In this document: positions 1 to 7,231 of the stretch, one piece after another
Layout: every line of letters begins with the position of its first letter
Position numbering within the stretch: the stretch's first letter is position 1
Source: Clostridia bacterium
Lineage (GTDB): Bacteria > Bacillota > Clostridia > Oscillospirales > CAG-272
NCBI GenBank assembly: GCA_024408015.1
Contig: JAKSVJ010000030.1
Span: 1 to 9,286, forward strand
Direction: 5' to 3'
DNA length: 9,286 nt
Made by a program: the position numbers and the translations under genes
The notes under the pieces: model-generated
Databases searched by the model: none
What the model was told of the DNA's origin: nothing
The model's input: only the letters and a program-made list of their open reading frames with translations

Positions 1-1019
1 AGTATATCTTCACGACCTTTGATGTCTGGATATCCAACTGTAATTCTTCTGTCAAATCTTCCTGGACGTAGAAGCGCAGGGTCGAGTATGTCAGGTCTGT
101 TTGTAGCAGCGATAACAATAACGCCATCATGTCTACTAAATCCATCCATTTCAACAAGCAACTGGTTGAGAGTTTGTTCACGTTCATCATGACCACCACC
201 AAGACCAGCACCACGATGACGACCTACGGCATCAATTTCATCGATAAAGATGATACTAGAACCAGCTTTCTTTGCTGTTTCGAATAAGTCTCTAACACGA
301 GATGCACCAACACCGACATACATTTCAACGAAGTCTGAACCGGAAATGGAAAGGAAAGGAACGTTAGCTTCACCAGCTACAGCTTTTGCGAGAAGAGTTT
401 TACCAGTTCCGGGAGGGCCTACAAGGAGCACACCTCTAGGGATTCTTGCACCAAGCTTTGTGAACTTTTGTGGATTTTTCAAATATTCAACAACTTCAAC
501 AAGTTCGGCTTTTTCTTCGTCAGCACCTGCAACATCGGCAACTGCATTCTTTAAATCTATTGTTGGCTTTGCACGAGATTTACCAAAGTTTTGAATTTGG
601 GAACCACCACCGGCTCTATTCATCATAAAGATCCATAGACCGAATATGAGAACTGTCATTATGATGTATGGAAGGAATGACATGAACCAAGATGTTTGTT
701 GAGGTTCAGCTATCTCATAACTTTCAAGTTTTGTATTTCCATCGAGTCTATCCTGCAAATATGATTCAATATCATAAAGGAATAAGTCAGGGCTACGTAA
801 TACTTTTGTATATGTTTTTCCATTAACATTTTTAACTGTTAATACGTTTTTTGCACTAATTTCAAAATGAGTAACCTCATCTTTTGCAAACATATCAATA
901 ATATCGCTGTAATTAATTGTATTGGCCTTTCCAAGGTTACCAAGAAGAGTGGAAGCTAATATAATTACAATTGCGATAATTGCTACGTAAAAAATTATAG
1001 TTTTTAACGGTGATTTCAT
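1..1019 (-). CDS. ftsH: ATP-dependent zinc metalloprotease FtsH, N-terminal 339 residues (cut by left edge)
   Basis: FtsH is a membrane-anchored AAA+ protease that forms hexamers and degrades misfolded membrane proteins and selected regulators. In the visible part I see a first TM segment (about residues 7-27), an extracytoplasmic FtsH_ext-type domain (about 30-110), a second TM (about 112-133), a Gly-rich linker, and the AAA+ module. The AAA+ module has Walker A GPPGTGKT (201-208), a pore loop MYVG (233-236, Tyr in place of the E. coli Phe), Walker B IIFIDE (256-261) and the second region of homology ATNRPDILDPALLRPGRFDRR (305-325). The HEXGH peptidase domain, expected after about residue 400, lies beyond the window, so this is a truncation by the edge and not a pseudogene. 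The start is ATG at 1017-1019 with a strong GGAGG 4-8 nt upstream. It follows uvrA on the same strand but has its own promoter. Identification is firm. Confidence 0.97.
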   Translation of the reverse strand, partial: MKSPLKTIIFYVAIIAIVIILASTLLGNLGKANTINYSDIIDMFAKDEVTHFEISAKNVLTVKNVNGKTYTKVLRSPDLFLYDIESYLQDRLDGNTKLESYEIAEPQQTSWFMSFLPYIIMTVLIFGLWIFMMNRAGGGSQIQNFGKSRAKPTIDLKNAVADVAGADEEKAELVEVVEYLKNPQKFTKLGARIPRGVLLVGPPGTGKTLLAKAVAGEANVPFLSISGSDFVEMYVGVGASRVRDLFETAKKAGSSIIFIDEIDAVGRHRGAGLGGGHDEREQTLNQLLVEMDGFSRHDGVIVIAATNRPDILDPALLRPGRFDRRITVGYPDIKGREDI

Positions 1020-1061
1020 TTTACCTCCAAGAAATTATCAAATTGTTTCACTGTTTTCTAT

Positions 1062-1090
1062 ATTGTATCACAAAAGACATTAAAAAGTAT
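1062..1090 (-). promoter_or_regulatory. Probable ftsH promoter with extended -10
   Basis: On the minus strand TACAAT (1062-1067) matches the sigma-A -10 consensus at 5 of 6 bases and is preceded by TGA (1068-1070), the extended -10 TGn motif. The -35 region about 17 bp upstream (ATACTT, 1085-1090) is poor, which is typical when an extended -10 is present. Transcription would start near 1055, giving a leader of about 36 nt before the ftsH ATG and including its GGAGG (cctcc at 1024-1028 on the plus strand). This suggests ftsH is transcribed independently of uvrBA, with possible readthrough added. Confidence 0.6.
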
Positions 1091-1116
1091 GCACAAATTG
1101 TGAACAAATTTTAAAT

Positions 1117-3930
1117 TCACAAGATTTTTGCCAAGTATTGACCTGTGTATGATTTTTTACACTTTGCAACTTCTTCAGGTGTACCTGTTGCAATGATAGT
1201 ACCACCTGCGTCTCCACCTTCTGGGCCAAGGTCAATAATATGGTCAGCGGACTTTATAACATCGAGATTATGCTCGATAACGACAATGCTATTTCCGTTA
1301 TCACATAACTTATTTAGGACATCAAGTAATTTTTGTACATCAGCAGAGTGAAGACCTGTAGTAGGCTCATCAAGAATGTACATTGTTTTACCTGTTGCAT
1401 ATTTTGATAATTCAGTTGCTAGCTTAACTCTTTGTGCTTCGCCACCAGATAGTGTGGTGGAAGGTTGACCAATCTTTATATAGCCTAGGCCAACATCGTA
1501 TAGAGTTTTAAGTTTCTTAGAAATTTTAGGAATGCTATCAAAAAATGCAAGATCTTCTTCAACTGACATGTCTAATACGTCACTAATACTTTTTCCTTTG
1601 TATTTACAAGCTAATGTGTCTTTGTTATAGCGTTTGCCATGACAAAAATCACAAGTTACATATACGTCCGGTAGAAAGTGCATTTCTATTTTTTTAACAC
1701 CATCACCCTCACAAGCTTCGCATCTTCCTCCTTTTGTGTTGAAGGAGAATCTGCCTGGAGTATATCCTCTAGCTTTGGCTTCTGGAGTCATTGCGAACAA
1801 CTCTCTAATATCTGTAAATAGATTTGTGTAAGTTGCCGGGTTTGATCTAGGTGTTCTACCAATTGGGCTTTGGTCAATTGATATAACCTTATCAAGATTT
1901 TCAATACCAACTACGTCATCATGTTTACCAGGTCTTGAAAGCGCTCTATTCAAATCTCTTTCAAGTCTAGCTTTAAGTATAGAGTTTACAAGAGAAGATT
2001 TTCCAGAACCAGAAACACCTGTTACACATACGAACTTACCAAGAGGGAATGTTGCTGTGATATTTTTTAGGTTGTTTTCTTTAGCTCCAACTACTGTTAT
2101 TGACTTTCCGTTTCCTTGACGTCTGGTTTTTGGAACTTCAATTTTTAAAGCACCGCTTAGATATTGACCGGTGATTGAATTTGGGTTTGCCATTACTTCC
2201 TTTGGTGTGCCTGCTGCAACAACATTTCCACCATGAATACCAGCGCCTGGGCCTATATCAATCAAATAATCAGATTCTAACATTGTTTCTTCATCGTGTT
2301 CAACGACGATTACACTGTTTCCAATATCTCGTAGTTTTTTTAGAGTAGCTATAAGCTTTGAGTTGTCACGTTGGTGAAGACCGATACTAGGCTCATCAAG
2401 TATGTATAGTACTCCAACAAGCGCAGAACCAATTTGTGTTGCCAAACGAATACGTTGAGCTGCACCACCAGAAAGAGATCCCGCTTTTCTTGATAAAGTG
2501 AGATATCCAAGACCGACACTTTCTAGAAATCCAAGTCTTGACTTAATCTCTTTAACAATCTCTTTAGCTATGACTGATTTTTGACCGTCAAGTTCCAAAT
2601 TGTTAAAAAATTCAAGACATTTAGAAACATTATAAGAACATACTTGATCTATATTTTTGTTAGCAACAGTAACAGCCAAAGCTTCTTTTGAGAGTCTCAT
2701 TCCGTGACATTTTGGACATGGAATATAGTCCATAAAATCAGCATAATAATCATGATTTGGCATTTGAGCCATTCTTGTTTCTATTATTGGAATAATACCT
2801 CTCCAAGTAACTCTTTGGTCATAAGTTTCTCCTGAATATGTGCGTATTACATGGAAATGCTCATTTCCAGCACCTCCGAGGAGAATATCTAAAGCATCTT
2901 GAGAGTAGTCTTTTATTGGCATATCAATACTGAAACCGTATTTTTTGCCAACTTCTTCTATCAATGGTCCCATCCATGATTCTTCGTCAAGAGATTTGAA
3001 TCCATTGACTACGCAAGCACCATCTTTGAGCGATAGTGATTTGTCAGGGATGATTTTATCATATGACATGATTTGCAATTCACCGATTCCGGCACATTTA
3101 TCACATGCACCAAAAGGGTTATTGAAAGAGAACATTCTTGGTGAGAGTTCACTAATACTCACACCATGTTCATCACAAGCATAGTGTTGTGAAAACTCTA
3201 ATTCTTCGTCACTATCAACTAAATAAACAGACATTATACCATCAGCAAGCTTAAGTGCAGACTCAACTGAGTCAGCAAGTCTTCTGCGAATGTCTTCTTT
3301 CATTGATAGACGGTCGACAACAATGTCGATGTTGTGTTTTATATTCTTATCTAATTTTGGAAGTTCATCCATCATGTAGATGCTTCCATCGATTTTTGCT
3401 CTTACGTAACCGGATTTTTTGGCATCTTCGAACACTTTTTCGTGCATACCTTTTTTGCCACGAACTATTGGAGCCAAAACCATGAACTTGGTTCCTTCAT
3501 CTAGTTCCATGATTTTGTCTATGATTGCGTCAGTAGGTTGAGCTACAATTTCTTTTCCACAAACAGGGCAGTGTGGTATACCAGTGCGCGCAAAAAGCAA
3601 TCTCAAATAGTCATATATTTCAGTTACTGTTCCAACTGTTGATCTTGGATTTTTGGATGTTGTTTTTTGGTCAATTGATATAGAAGGAGATAGTCCTTCA
3701 ATTGAGTCAATATCTGGCTTATCTAATTGTCCAAGAAACATTCTTGCATATGAAGACAATGATTCAACGAATCTACGGTGACCCTCTGCATATATAGTGT
3801 CAAATGCGAGGGATGATTTGCCGGAGCCGGAAAGACCGGTGATGATTACGAGTGAATCTCTCGGAATGTCGATATCTATGTTTTTTAGGTTGTGCTCTCT
3901 GGCACCTTTAATGCTTATATAATGTGACAT
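1117..3930 (-). CDS. uvrA: Excinuclease ABC subunit A (UvrA)
   Basis: UvrA is the damage-recognition ATPase of nucleotide excision repair; a dimer scans DNA and loads UvrB at lesions. The protein is full length (937 aa; the family is about 940). It shows two ABC ATPase halves: Walker A GLSGSGKSS (32-40) and GVSGSGKSS (638-646), signature LSGGAAQR (486-493) and LSGGEAQR (827-834), Walker B LYILDEP (508-514) and YILDEP (851-856). Zinc ligands appear as CPVC (121-124) with CPKC (405-408), C252/H255 with C276/C279, and C737/C740 with C760/C763. The first signature carries Ala490 where the family normally has Glu; everything else looks intact. Its ATG lies 7 nt after the uvrB stop, and its AGGA ribosome site overlaps that stop codon (TAG), so translation is probably coupled to uvrB. 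Identification is firm. Confidence 0.98.
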   Translation of the reverse strand: MSHYISIKGAREHNLKNIDIDIPRDSLVIITGLSGSGKSSLAFDTIYAEGHRRFVESLSSYARMFLGQLDKPDIDSIEGLSPSISIDQKTTSKNPRSTVGTVTEIYDYLRLLFARTGIPHCPVCGKEIVAQPTDAIIDKIMELDEGTKFMVLAPIVRGKKGMHEKVFEDAKKSGYVRAKIDGSIYMMDELPKLDKNIKHNIDIVVDRLSMKEDIRRRLADSVESALKLADGIMSVYLVDSDEELEFSQHYACDEHGVSISELSPRMFSFNNPFGACDKCAGIGELQIMSYDKIIPDKSLSLKDGACVVNGFKSLDEESWMGPLIEEVGKKYGFSIDMPIKDYSQDALDILLGGAGNEHFHVIRTYSGETYDQRVTWRGIIPIIETRMAQMPNHDYYADFMDYIPCPKCHGMRLSKEALAVTVANKNIDQVCSYNVSKCLEFFNNLELDGQKSVIAKEIVKEIKSRLGFLESVGLGYLTLSRKAGSLSGGAAQRIRLATQIGSALVGVLYILDEPSIGLHQRDNSKLIATLKKLRDIGNSVIVVEHDEETMLESDYLIDIGPGAGIHGGNVVAAGTPKEVMANPNSITGQYLSGALKIEVPKTRRQGNGKSITVVGAKENNLKNITATFPLGKFVCVTGVSGSGKSSLVNSILKARLERDLNRALSRPGKHDDVVGIENLDKVISIDQSPIGRTPRSNPATYTNLFTDIRELFAMTPEAKARGYTPGRFSFNTKGGRCEACEGDGVKKIEMHFLPDVYVTCDFCHGKRYNKDTLACKYKGKSISDVLDMSVEEDLAFFDSIPKISKKLKTLYDVGLGYIKIGQPSTTLSGGEAQRVKLATELSKYATGKTMYILDEPTTGLHSADVQKLLDVLNKLCDNGNSIVVIEHNLDVIKSADHIIDLGPEGGDAGGTIIATGTPEEVAKCKKSYTGQYLAKIL

Positions 3931-3937
3931 CTTTTTC

Positions 3938-5893
3938 CTATTTCTGTGCTTTTATCTTAATAATCTTGTCTCTTAAAGCTGCTGCTGTCTCGAAGTCAAG
4001 TTTTGAAGCTGCTGCACGCATTTCTGACTCGAGTTTTGCGATATATTCTTCTTTTTGAGACTTTGTCATATGACGTTTCTCGTCTGTTTCCTTTTTCGTG
4101 ATTTCAATAATATCACGAATTTCTTTTTTGATTGATTTTGGTGTAATACCGTTTTTCTTGTTGTATTCAAGTTGTATATCACGGCGACGCTTTGTTTCAT
4201 TTATTGCACGTTCCATTGAACCTGTAACTGTATCAGCATACATAATGACAGTGCCATCAACATTTCTAGCCGCACGTCCAATTGTTTGAATCAATGATGT
4301 ATCAGATCGCAAAAAGCCTTCTTTGTCAGCATCGAGTATGGCTACAAGTGAAACTTCAGGAATGTCAAGGCCTTCTCTCAATAGGTTGATACCAATTAAA
4401 GCATCGTACACACCTAGACGCAAGTCTCTAATGAGTTCTTGTCTTTCCATTATCTCTACATTGTGGTGAATATATTTGACCTTGAGGCCGTTGAGTTCGA
4501 GATATTCACTAATGTCTTCTGCCATTTTCTTTGTTAATGTTGTGACAAGTACACGCTCATTTTTGGCAGCACGTTGCTTGATTTCGCCCATCAAATCATC
4601 AACCTGACCTTCAACAGGTCTTACGATAACGTTAGGATCTGCAAGTCCTGTAGGTCTTATGATTTGTTCGACTCGCTGCGTTGAATGGCTTTTTTCGTAG
4701 TCTCCTGGGGTAGCACTGACAAAGATTGCTTGATTCATCTTTTTTTCAAATTCATTGAAGAACAAAGGTCTATTGTCAAAAGCTGATGGAAGTCTAAATC
4801 CATAATCTATGAGATTTTCTTTTCTTGCTCTATCACCACCACTCATACCACGAACTTGGGGAAGAGTAACATGTGATTCATCAACAAACAATAAATAGTC
4901 ATCAGGCAAATAATCAAGTAATGTGTAAGGTGTTGAGCCTGCAGGTCTTCTTGATAAAACTCTAGAGTAGTTTTCAATGCCAGAGCAGAAACCAATTTCC
5001 CTAATCATTTCTATGTCATATTTTGTCTTTTCTTCTATTCTTTGAGCTTCAATGAGCTTGTTTTGACTTTTGAAAAACTCGACACGTTCTTGCATTTCTT
5101 CAAACAATTCATTCAAAGCTTCTTCGCGTTTTTCTGATGATGTTGTGTAGTGTGATGCCGGATAAACTCCAATGCAACTAATTCTCGCGATTTTTTCGCC
5201 AGTGACTGGGTCAAATTCTAGGATTCTGTCAATTTCATCACCGAAGAATTCAACTCTTAAAGCATGTTTCCAAGAAGCTGGCATTATATCAATTGTGTCA
5301 CCCTTTACTCTAAATTTGTCTCTCATTAGAGAAAGGTCATTTCTTGTATAGTTGATTGATATAAGCTTATCAATAACCTTTTCCATTCTAACTTGCATAC
5401 CTTCTCTTAAAGATAATACAAGAGACTGATATTCTGAAGGATCACCCAGAGAATAAATACACGAAACACTGGATACAATAATAACGTCACGGCGTTCAAA
5501 TAGAGCTGATGTTGCGCTATGTCTCAAACGGTCAATTTCATCATTAATCATTGCGTCTTTTTCGATATAAACATCTTTTCCTGGAATGTATGCTTCAGGC
5601 TGATAATAATCATAATATGATACGAAATACTCAACTGCGTTTTCAGGGAAAAACTCTCTAAATTCCGAACAAAGTTGAGCAGCAAGAGTTTTATTATGTG
5701 CTAGAACGACTGTTGGTCTATTAACGTTTTTAATGATGTTGGCCATAGTGAATGTTTTACCAGAACCGGTTACACCAACAAGTGATTGCATTTTATCGCC
5801 ACGAAGAACACCCTCTGTAAGACGCTCGATTGCCTCGGGCTGGTCTCCCGTTGGCTTAAAAGCGCTTACCAACTTAAATGGTTTGTTTTCCAT
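3938..5893 (-). CDS. uvrB: Excinuclease ABC subunit B (UvrB)
   Basis: UvrB is the helicase-like damage verifier of nucleotide excision repair; it receives DNA from UvrA and recruits UvrC for incision. From the chosen start the protein is 651 aa, close to the family length of about 660. Visible are Walker A GVTGSGKT (40-47), the beta-hairpin region YYDYYQPEAYIPGKDVYIEKDA (93-114, with the Tyr cluster that grips DNA), the DESH box (338-341), helicase motifs around REGLDIPEV (506-514) and QTIGRAARN (536-544), and a C-terminal UVR/coiled-coil domain (about 612-647) for UvrC contact. I chose the ATG at 5891-5893 because AAAGGAG sits 6 nt upstream. A further in-frame ATG at 5909-5911 would place that ribosome site inside the gene and would add six residues not typical of the family. 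It is the first gene of a uvrBA operon. Identification is firm. Confidence 0.97.
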   Translation of the reverse strand: MENKPFKLVSAFKPTGDQPEAIERLTEGVLRGDKMQSLVGVTGSGKTFTMANIIKNVNRPTVVLAHNKTLAAQLCSEFREFFPENAVEYFVSYYDYYQPEAYIPGKDVYIEKDAMINDEIDRLRHSATSALFERRDVIIVSSVSCIYSLGDPSEYQSLVLSLREGMQVRMEKVIDKLISINYTRNDLSLMRDKFRVKGDTIDIMPASWKHALRVEFFGDEIDRILEFDPVTGEKIARISCIGVYPASHYTTSSEKREEALNELFEEMQERVEFFKSQNKLIEAQRIEEKTKYDIEMIREIGFCSGIENYSRVLSRRPAGSTPYTLLDYLPDDYLLFVDESHVTLPQVRGMSGGDRARKENLIDYGFRLPSAFDNRPLFFNEFEKKMNQAIFVSATPGDYEKSHSTQRVEQIIRPTGLADPNVIVRPVEGQVDDLMGEIKQRAAKNERVLVTTLTKKMAEDISEYLELNGLKVKYIHHNVEIMERQELIRDLRLGVYDALIGINLLREGLDIPEVSLVAILDADKEGFLRSDTSLIQTIGRAARNVDGTVIMYADTVTGSMERAINETKRRRDIQLEYNKKNGITPKSIKKEIRDIIEITKKETDEKRHMTKSQKEEYIAKLESEMRAAASKLDFETAAALRDKIIKIKAQK

Positions 5894-5899
5894 ACAAAA

Positions 5900-5906
5900 C
5901 TCCTTT
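5900..5906 (-). promoter_or_regulatory. uvrB ribosome binding site (decides the start)
   Basis: On the minus strand AAAGGAG is followed by a 6-nt spacer and ATG GAA. The upstream in-frame ATG (5909-5911) lies only 2 nt before this motif and has no Shine-Dalgarno of its own, so the downstream ATG is preferred. Confidence 0.8.
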
Positions 5907-5926
5907 CGCATCTAATCCCAAACTAC

Positions 5927-5955
5927 ATTATATCATATAATAATATATACTTCAA
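5927..5955 (-). promoter_or_regulatory. uvrBA promoter P1 (proximal)
   Basis: On the minus strand, -35 TTGAAG (5950-5955) is followed by a 17-bp AT-only-like spacer and a perfect -10 TATAAT (5927-5932), which also carries the extended TGA (5933-5935). Transcription would start near 5920, leaving a short leader of about 27 nt before uvrB. This is the best-looking promoter in the window. Confidence 0.75.
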
Positions 5956-5970
5956 TGATTAGGGCGTCAA
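5942..5970 (-). promoter_or_regulatory. Possible uvrBA promoter P2 (distal, overlapping P1)
   Basis: On the minus strand, -35 TTGACG (5965-5970, 5 of 6) is spaced by 17 bp from -10 TATATT (5942-5947, 5 of 6). It overlaps P1, and its -35 lies within one copy of the 11-bp tandem repeat, so a protein bound to the repeat would cover it. The spacer region is very AT-rich, which makes chance matches easier, so I am less sure of this than of P1. Confidence 0.5.
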
Positions 5971-5986
5971 AAGGAGCGTCAAAAGG
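5964..5986. repeat. 11-bp direct repeat in the uvrB upstream region
   Basis: GCGTCAAAAGG occurs at 5964-5974 and again at 5976-5986, separated by a single A, giving a 12-nt period. Read on the minus strand it is CCTTTTGACGC twice, so each copy contains a -35-like TTGACG; only the copy nearest uvrB is followed by a -10 at 17 bp. The pair could be a regulator operator, a duplicated -35 element, or a slippage product. No protein is known to me for this exact motif. Confidence 0.7.
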
Positions 5987-5993
5987 TATACTT

Positions 5994-6010
5994 TTTAGTT
6001 CTTCACTAAA
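5994..6010. promoter_or_regulatory. Short palindrome TTTAGT-N5-ACTAAA
   Basis: Six-base arms TTTAGT (5994-5999) and ACTAAA (6005-6010) are separated by five bases. It sits between the tandem repeat and the rightward promoter. It has no T-run placed as in a terminator and no gene ends here, so if functional it is more likely a protein-binding site than a terminator. Support is weak. Confidence 0.25.
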
Positions 6011-6035
6011 TTTGGGATTTCGTTTGCCTTAACTA

Positions 6036-6064
6036 TTGAAATCAGTAACCACGTATGATAAGAT
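6036..6064 (+). promoter_or_regulatory. Probable promoter of the DUF3810-NodB-like-walRK-like operon
   Basis: -35 TTGAAA (6036-6041, 5 of 6) is followed by a 17-bp spacer and -10 TAAGAT (6059-6064, 4 of 6), with the extended TGA immediately before it (6056-6058). Transcription would begin near 6071, about 32 nt before the ATG at 6103. The ribosome site AGAGGGAG (6088-6095) lies 7 nt before that ATG. No terminator-like structure is seen between the genes that follow, so all four are probably one transcript. Confidence 0.6.
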
Positions 6065-6102
6065 GTATTATGTAATAGTATGCGAAAAGAGGGAGATTAG
6101 AC

Positions 6103-7221
6103 ATGGGAAAGTTCAAAGATACATGTAAGAGAATTAAAGAATATTTTCCGATATGGGCGTGGGTTTGTGTAGCCCTTATGTTGGTATCATTTATAGCATG
6201 GTCTATAATTGTCAGAAGTGTAGCATTCTCGGAATTTTTAAACAGAACCACTGGTCGAGCAATCAGGTTTATACTAACTCAATTAACAAATATTTTCCCT
6301 TTTTCATTTGTCGAATTTATTATATTTGCATCCCCAATTTTACTTGCTTTATTAATTATTTTGATTGTTCGAAAAGCTAAACAATCAAAGAAGTCATTGA
6401 TTAGATTTCTCAGCTTGATATTAAGCATAGCATGTGTTATTTTTAGTGGCTTTATTTTTGGATATGAATCTTCATATTATGGAGTTTCAATTGAAGAAAA
6501 CGTAGGAATGGTTCGTAGAGACATATCTCCATATGAGTTAAGAACAGCAGCATTAAAGCTGCAAGAATTGATACTAGAGGATATGGATGATGTGTACTTC
6601 CTAGGTGATGGAAGTTCGGTTATGCCATACACTTTTAAAGCAATGAATGATATCCTAAATGAGGATATATCTGCCTTTTGCGAAAAATATCCTGCATATC
6701 AAAATATGTATTCAAGAAGCAAATTTCTCATAACAAGTGAGCCTTTCACATACACACATTTATCCGGTGTATATTCTTTCTTCACCGGGGAAGCAAATGT
6801 CAATAACAATTATCCGGATTTTATTGTTATTTCAACTACTGCTCATGAGATGATGCATCAAAGAGGTGTTGGAAAAGAGGAAGAGGCTGATTTTGCAGCA
6901 TTCTTGATATGTACAAATAGTAAAGATCCATACATAAGATATTCTGGCCATTTGGAAATATACAGAGATGTGATTGCTCAACTTAGTAGAGCAGATCAAG
7001 ATCTTTGGAGAGAAGTGAGAATGGCAGAAGATTCGCGTATAAGAGCAGAACTTACATCGTTTTCAAAATTCTTTGATAAGTATAGAGAGAACAAAGTAGC
7101 AAACGTTACAGATGCGGTAAATAATGCGTATATTCAATCACAAAATCAACCTCTAGGAGTTCAAAGTTATGGACTAGTTGTTGATTTGGCAGTTAATTAC
7201 ATTTTGTATTATCAAAAATAG
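6103..7221 (+). CDS. DUF3810-type membrane zinc metalloprotease-like protein
   Basis: A 372-aa protein with three predicted TM segments (about residues 17-40, 68-89 and 99-120) and a large C-terminal domain. The N-terminus and the loop between TM2 and TM3 (RKAKQSKK, 90-97) are rich in Lys/Arg, so by the positive-inside rule they are cytoplasmic, and residues 121-372 should be outside the membrane. That domain carries HEMMHQRG (248-255), a zincin HEXXH motif, followed by acidic residues KEEEADF (258-264) that could give the third zinc ligand. This layout, TM triplet plus HEXXHQ.G..EEEA, matches the DUF3810 family (about 350 aa), whose substrates are not known to me. It is the first gene of the operon, with its own AGAGGGAG ribosome site and ATG. 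Its stop TAG overlaps the ribosome site of the next gene, suggesting translational coupling. Family call is good; proteolytic activity is inferred from the motif. Confidence 0.85.
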   Translation: MGKFKDTCKRIKEYFPIWAWVCVALMLVSFIAWSIIVRSVAFSEFLNRTTGRAIRFILTQLTNIFPFSFVEFIIFASPILLALLIILIVRKAKQSKKSLIRFLSLILSIACVIFSGFIFGYESSYYGVSIEENVGMVRRDISPYELRTAALKLQELILEDMDDVYFLGDGSSVMPYTFKAMNDILNEDISAFCEKYPAYQNMYSRSKFLITSEPFTYTHLSGVYSFFTGEANVNNNYPDFIVISTTAHEMMHQRGVGKEEEADFAAFLICTNSKDPYIRYSGHLEIYRDVIAQLSRADQDLWREVRMAEDSRIRAELTSFSKFFDKYRENKVANVTDAVNNAYIQSQNQPLGVQSYGLVVDLAVNYILYYQK

Positions 7222-7224
7222 GAG
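7220..7224 (+). promoter_or_regulatory. Ribosome binding site that supports a TTG start at 7232
   Basis: AGGAG overlaps the stop codon of the upstream gene and is followed by a 7-nt spacer and TTG AAA AAA. The encoded MKK followed by a hydrophobic stretch is a textbook signal peptide start. The alternative in-frame ATG at 7178 lies inside the upstream gene, lacks a ribosome site and would bury the signal peptide. Confidence 0.75.
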
Positions 7225-7231
7225 AATACTC

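Larger units (their letters stand above)
5914..6019. repeat. 9-bp inverted repeat flanking the divergent promoter core
   Basis: AATCCCAAA (5914-5922) and its exact reverse complement TTTGGGATT (6011-6019) are 88 bp apart. The left arm coincides with the predicted uvrB P1 transcription start (about 5920); the right arm lies about 17 bp upstream of the rightward -35. They enclose both uvrB promoters and the tandem repeat. This could be chance in AT-rich DNA or two half-sites of one regulator. Confidence 0.4.

Noticed and set aside
249..264. Possible frameshift or decay in ftsH at the left edge
   Set aside because: The frame is open and the motifs are in order to the window edge; the missing peptidase domain is explained by the edge alone.
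250..594. Plus-strand open frame of 114 codons opposite ftsH
   Set aside because: It lies wholly antisense to the AAA+ core of ftsH, has no ribosome site, and its composition is a mirror of conserved codons.
1086..1116. Possible terminator after uvrA (CACA-N3-TGTG followed by a T-run on the minus strand)
   Set aside because: The stem is only four or five base pairs, AT-rich and several bases from the T-run; too weak to call.
5894..5911. Upstream in-frame ATG for uvrB adding six residues
   Set aside because: The AAAGGAG ribosome site would fall inside the gene, and UvrB proteins normally begin close to the chosen Met.
5894..6102. LexA/SOS box upstream of uvrBA
   Set aside because: I looked for GAAC-N4-GTTC and close variants on both strands of the intergenic region and saw none.
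6042..6251. Minus-strand open frame of 69 codons across the rightward promoter and DUF3810 start
   Set aside because: It overlaps TM1 of the protease gene and the promoter, and has no ribosome site; the hydrophobic look comes from the opposite-strand TM codons.
7178..7231. Upstream in-frame ATG for the NodB-like gene
   Set aside because: It lies inside the DUF3810 gene, has no ribosome site and would put 18 residues ahead of a proper signal peptide.
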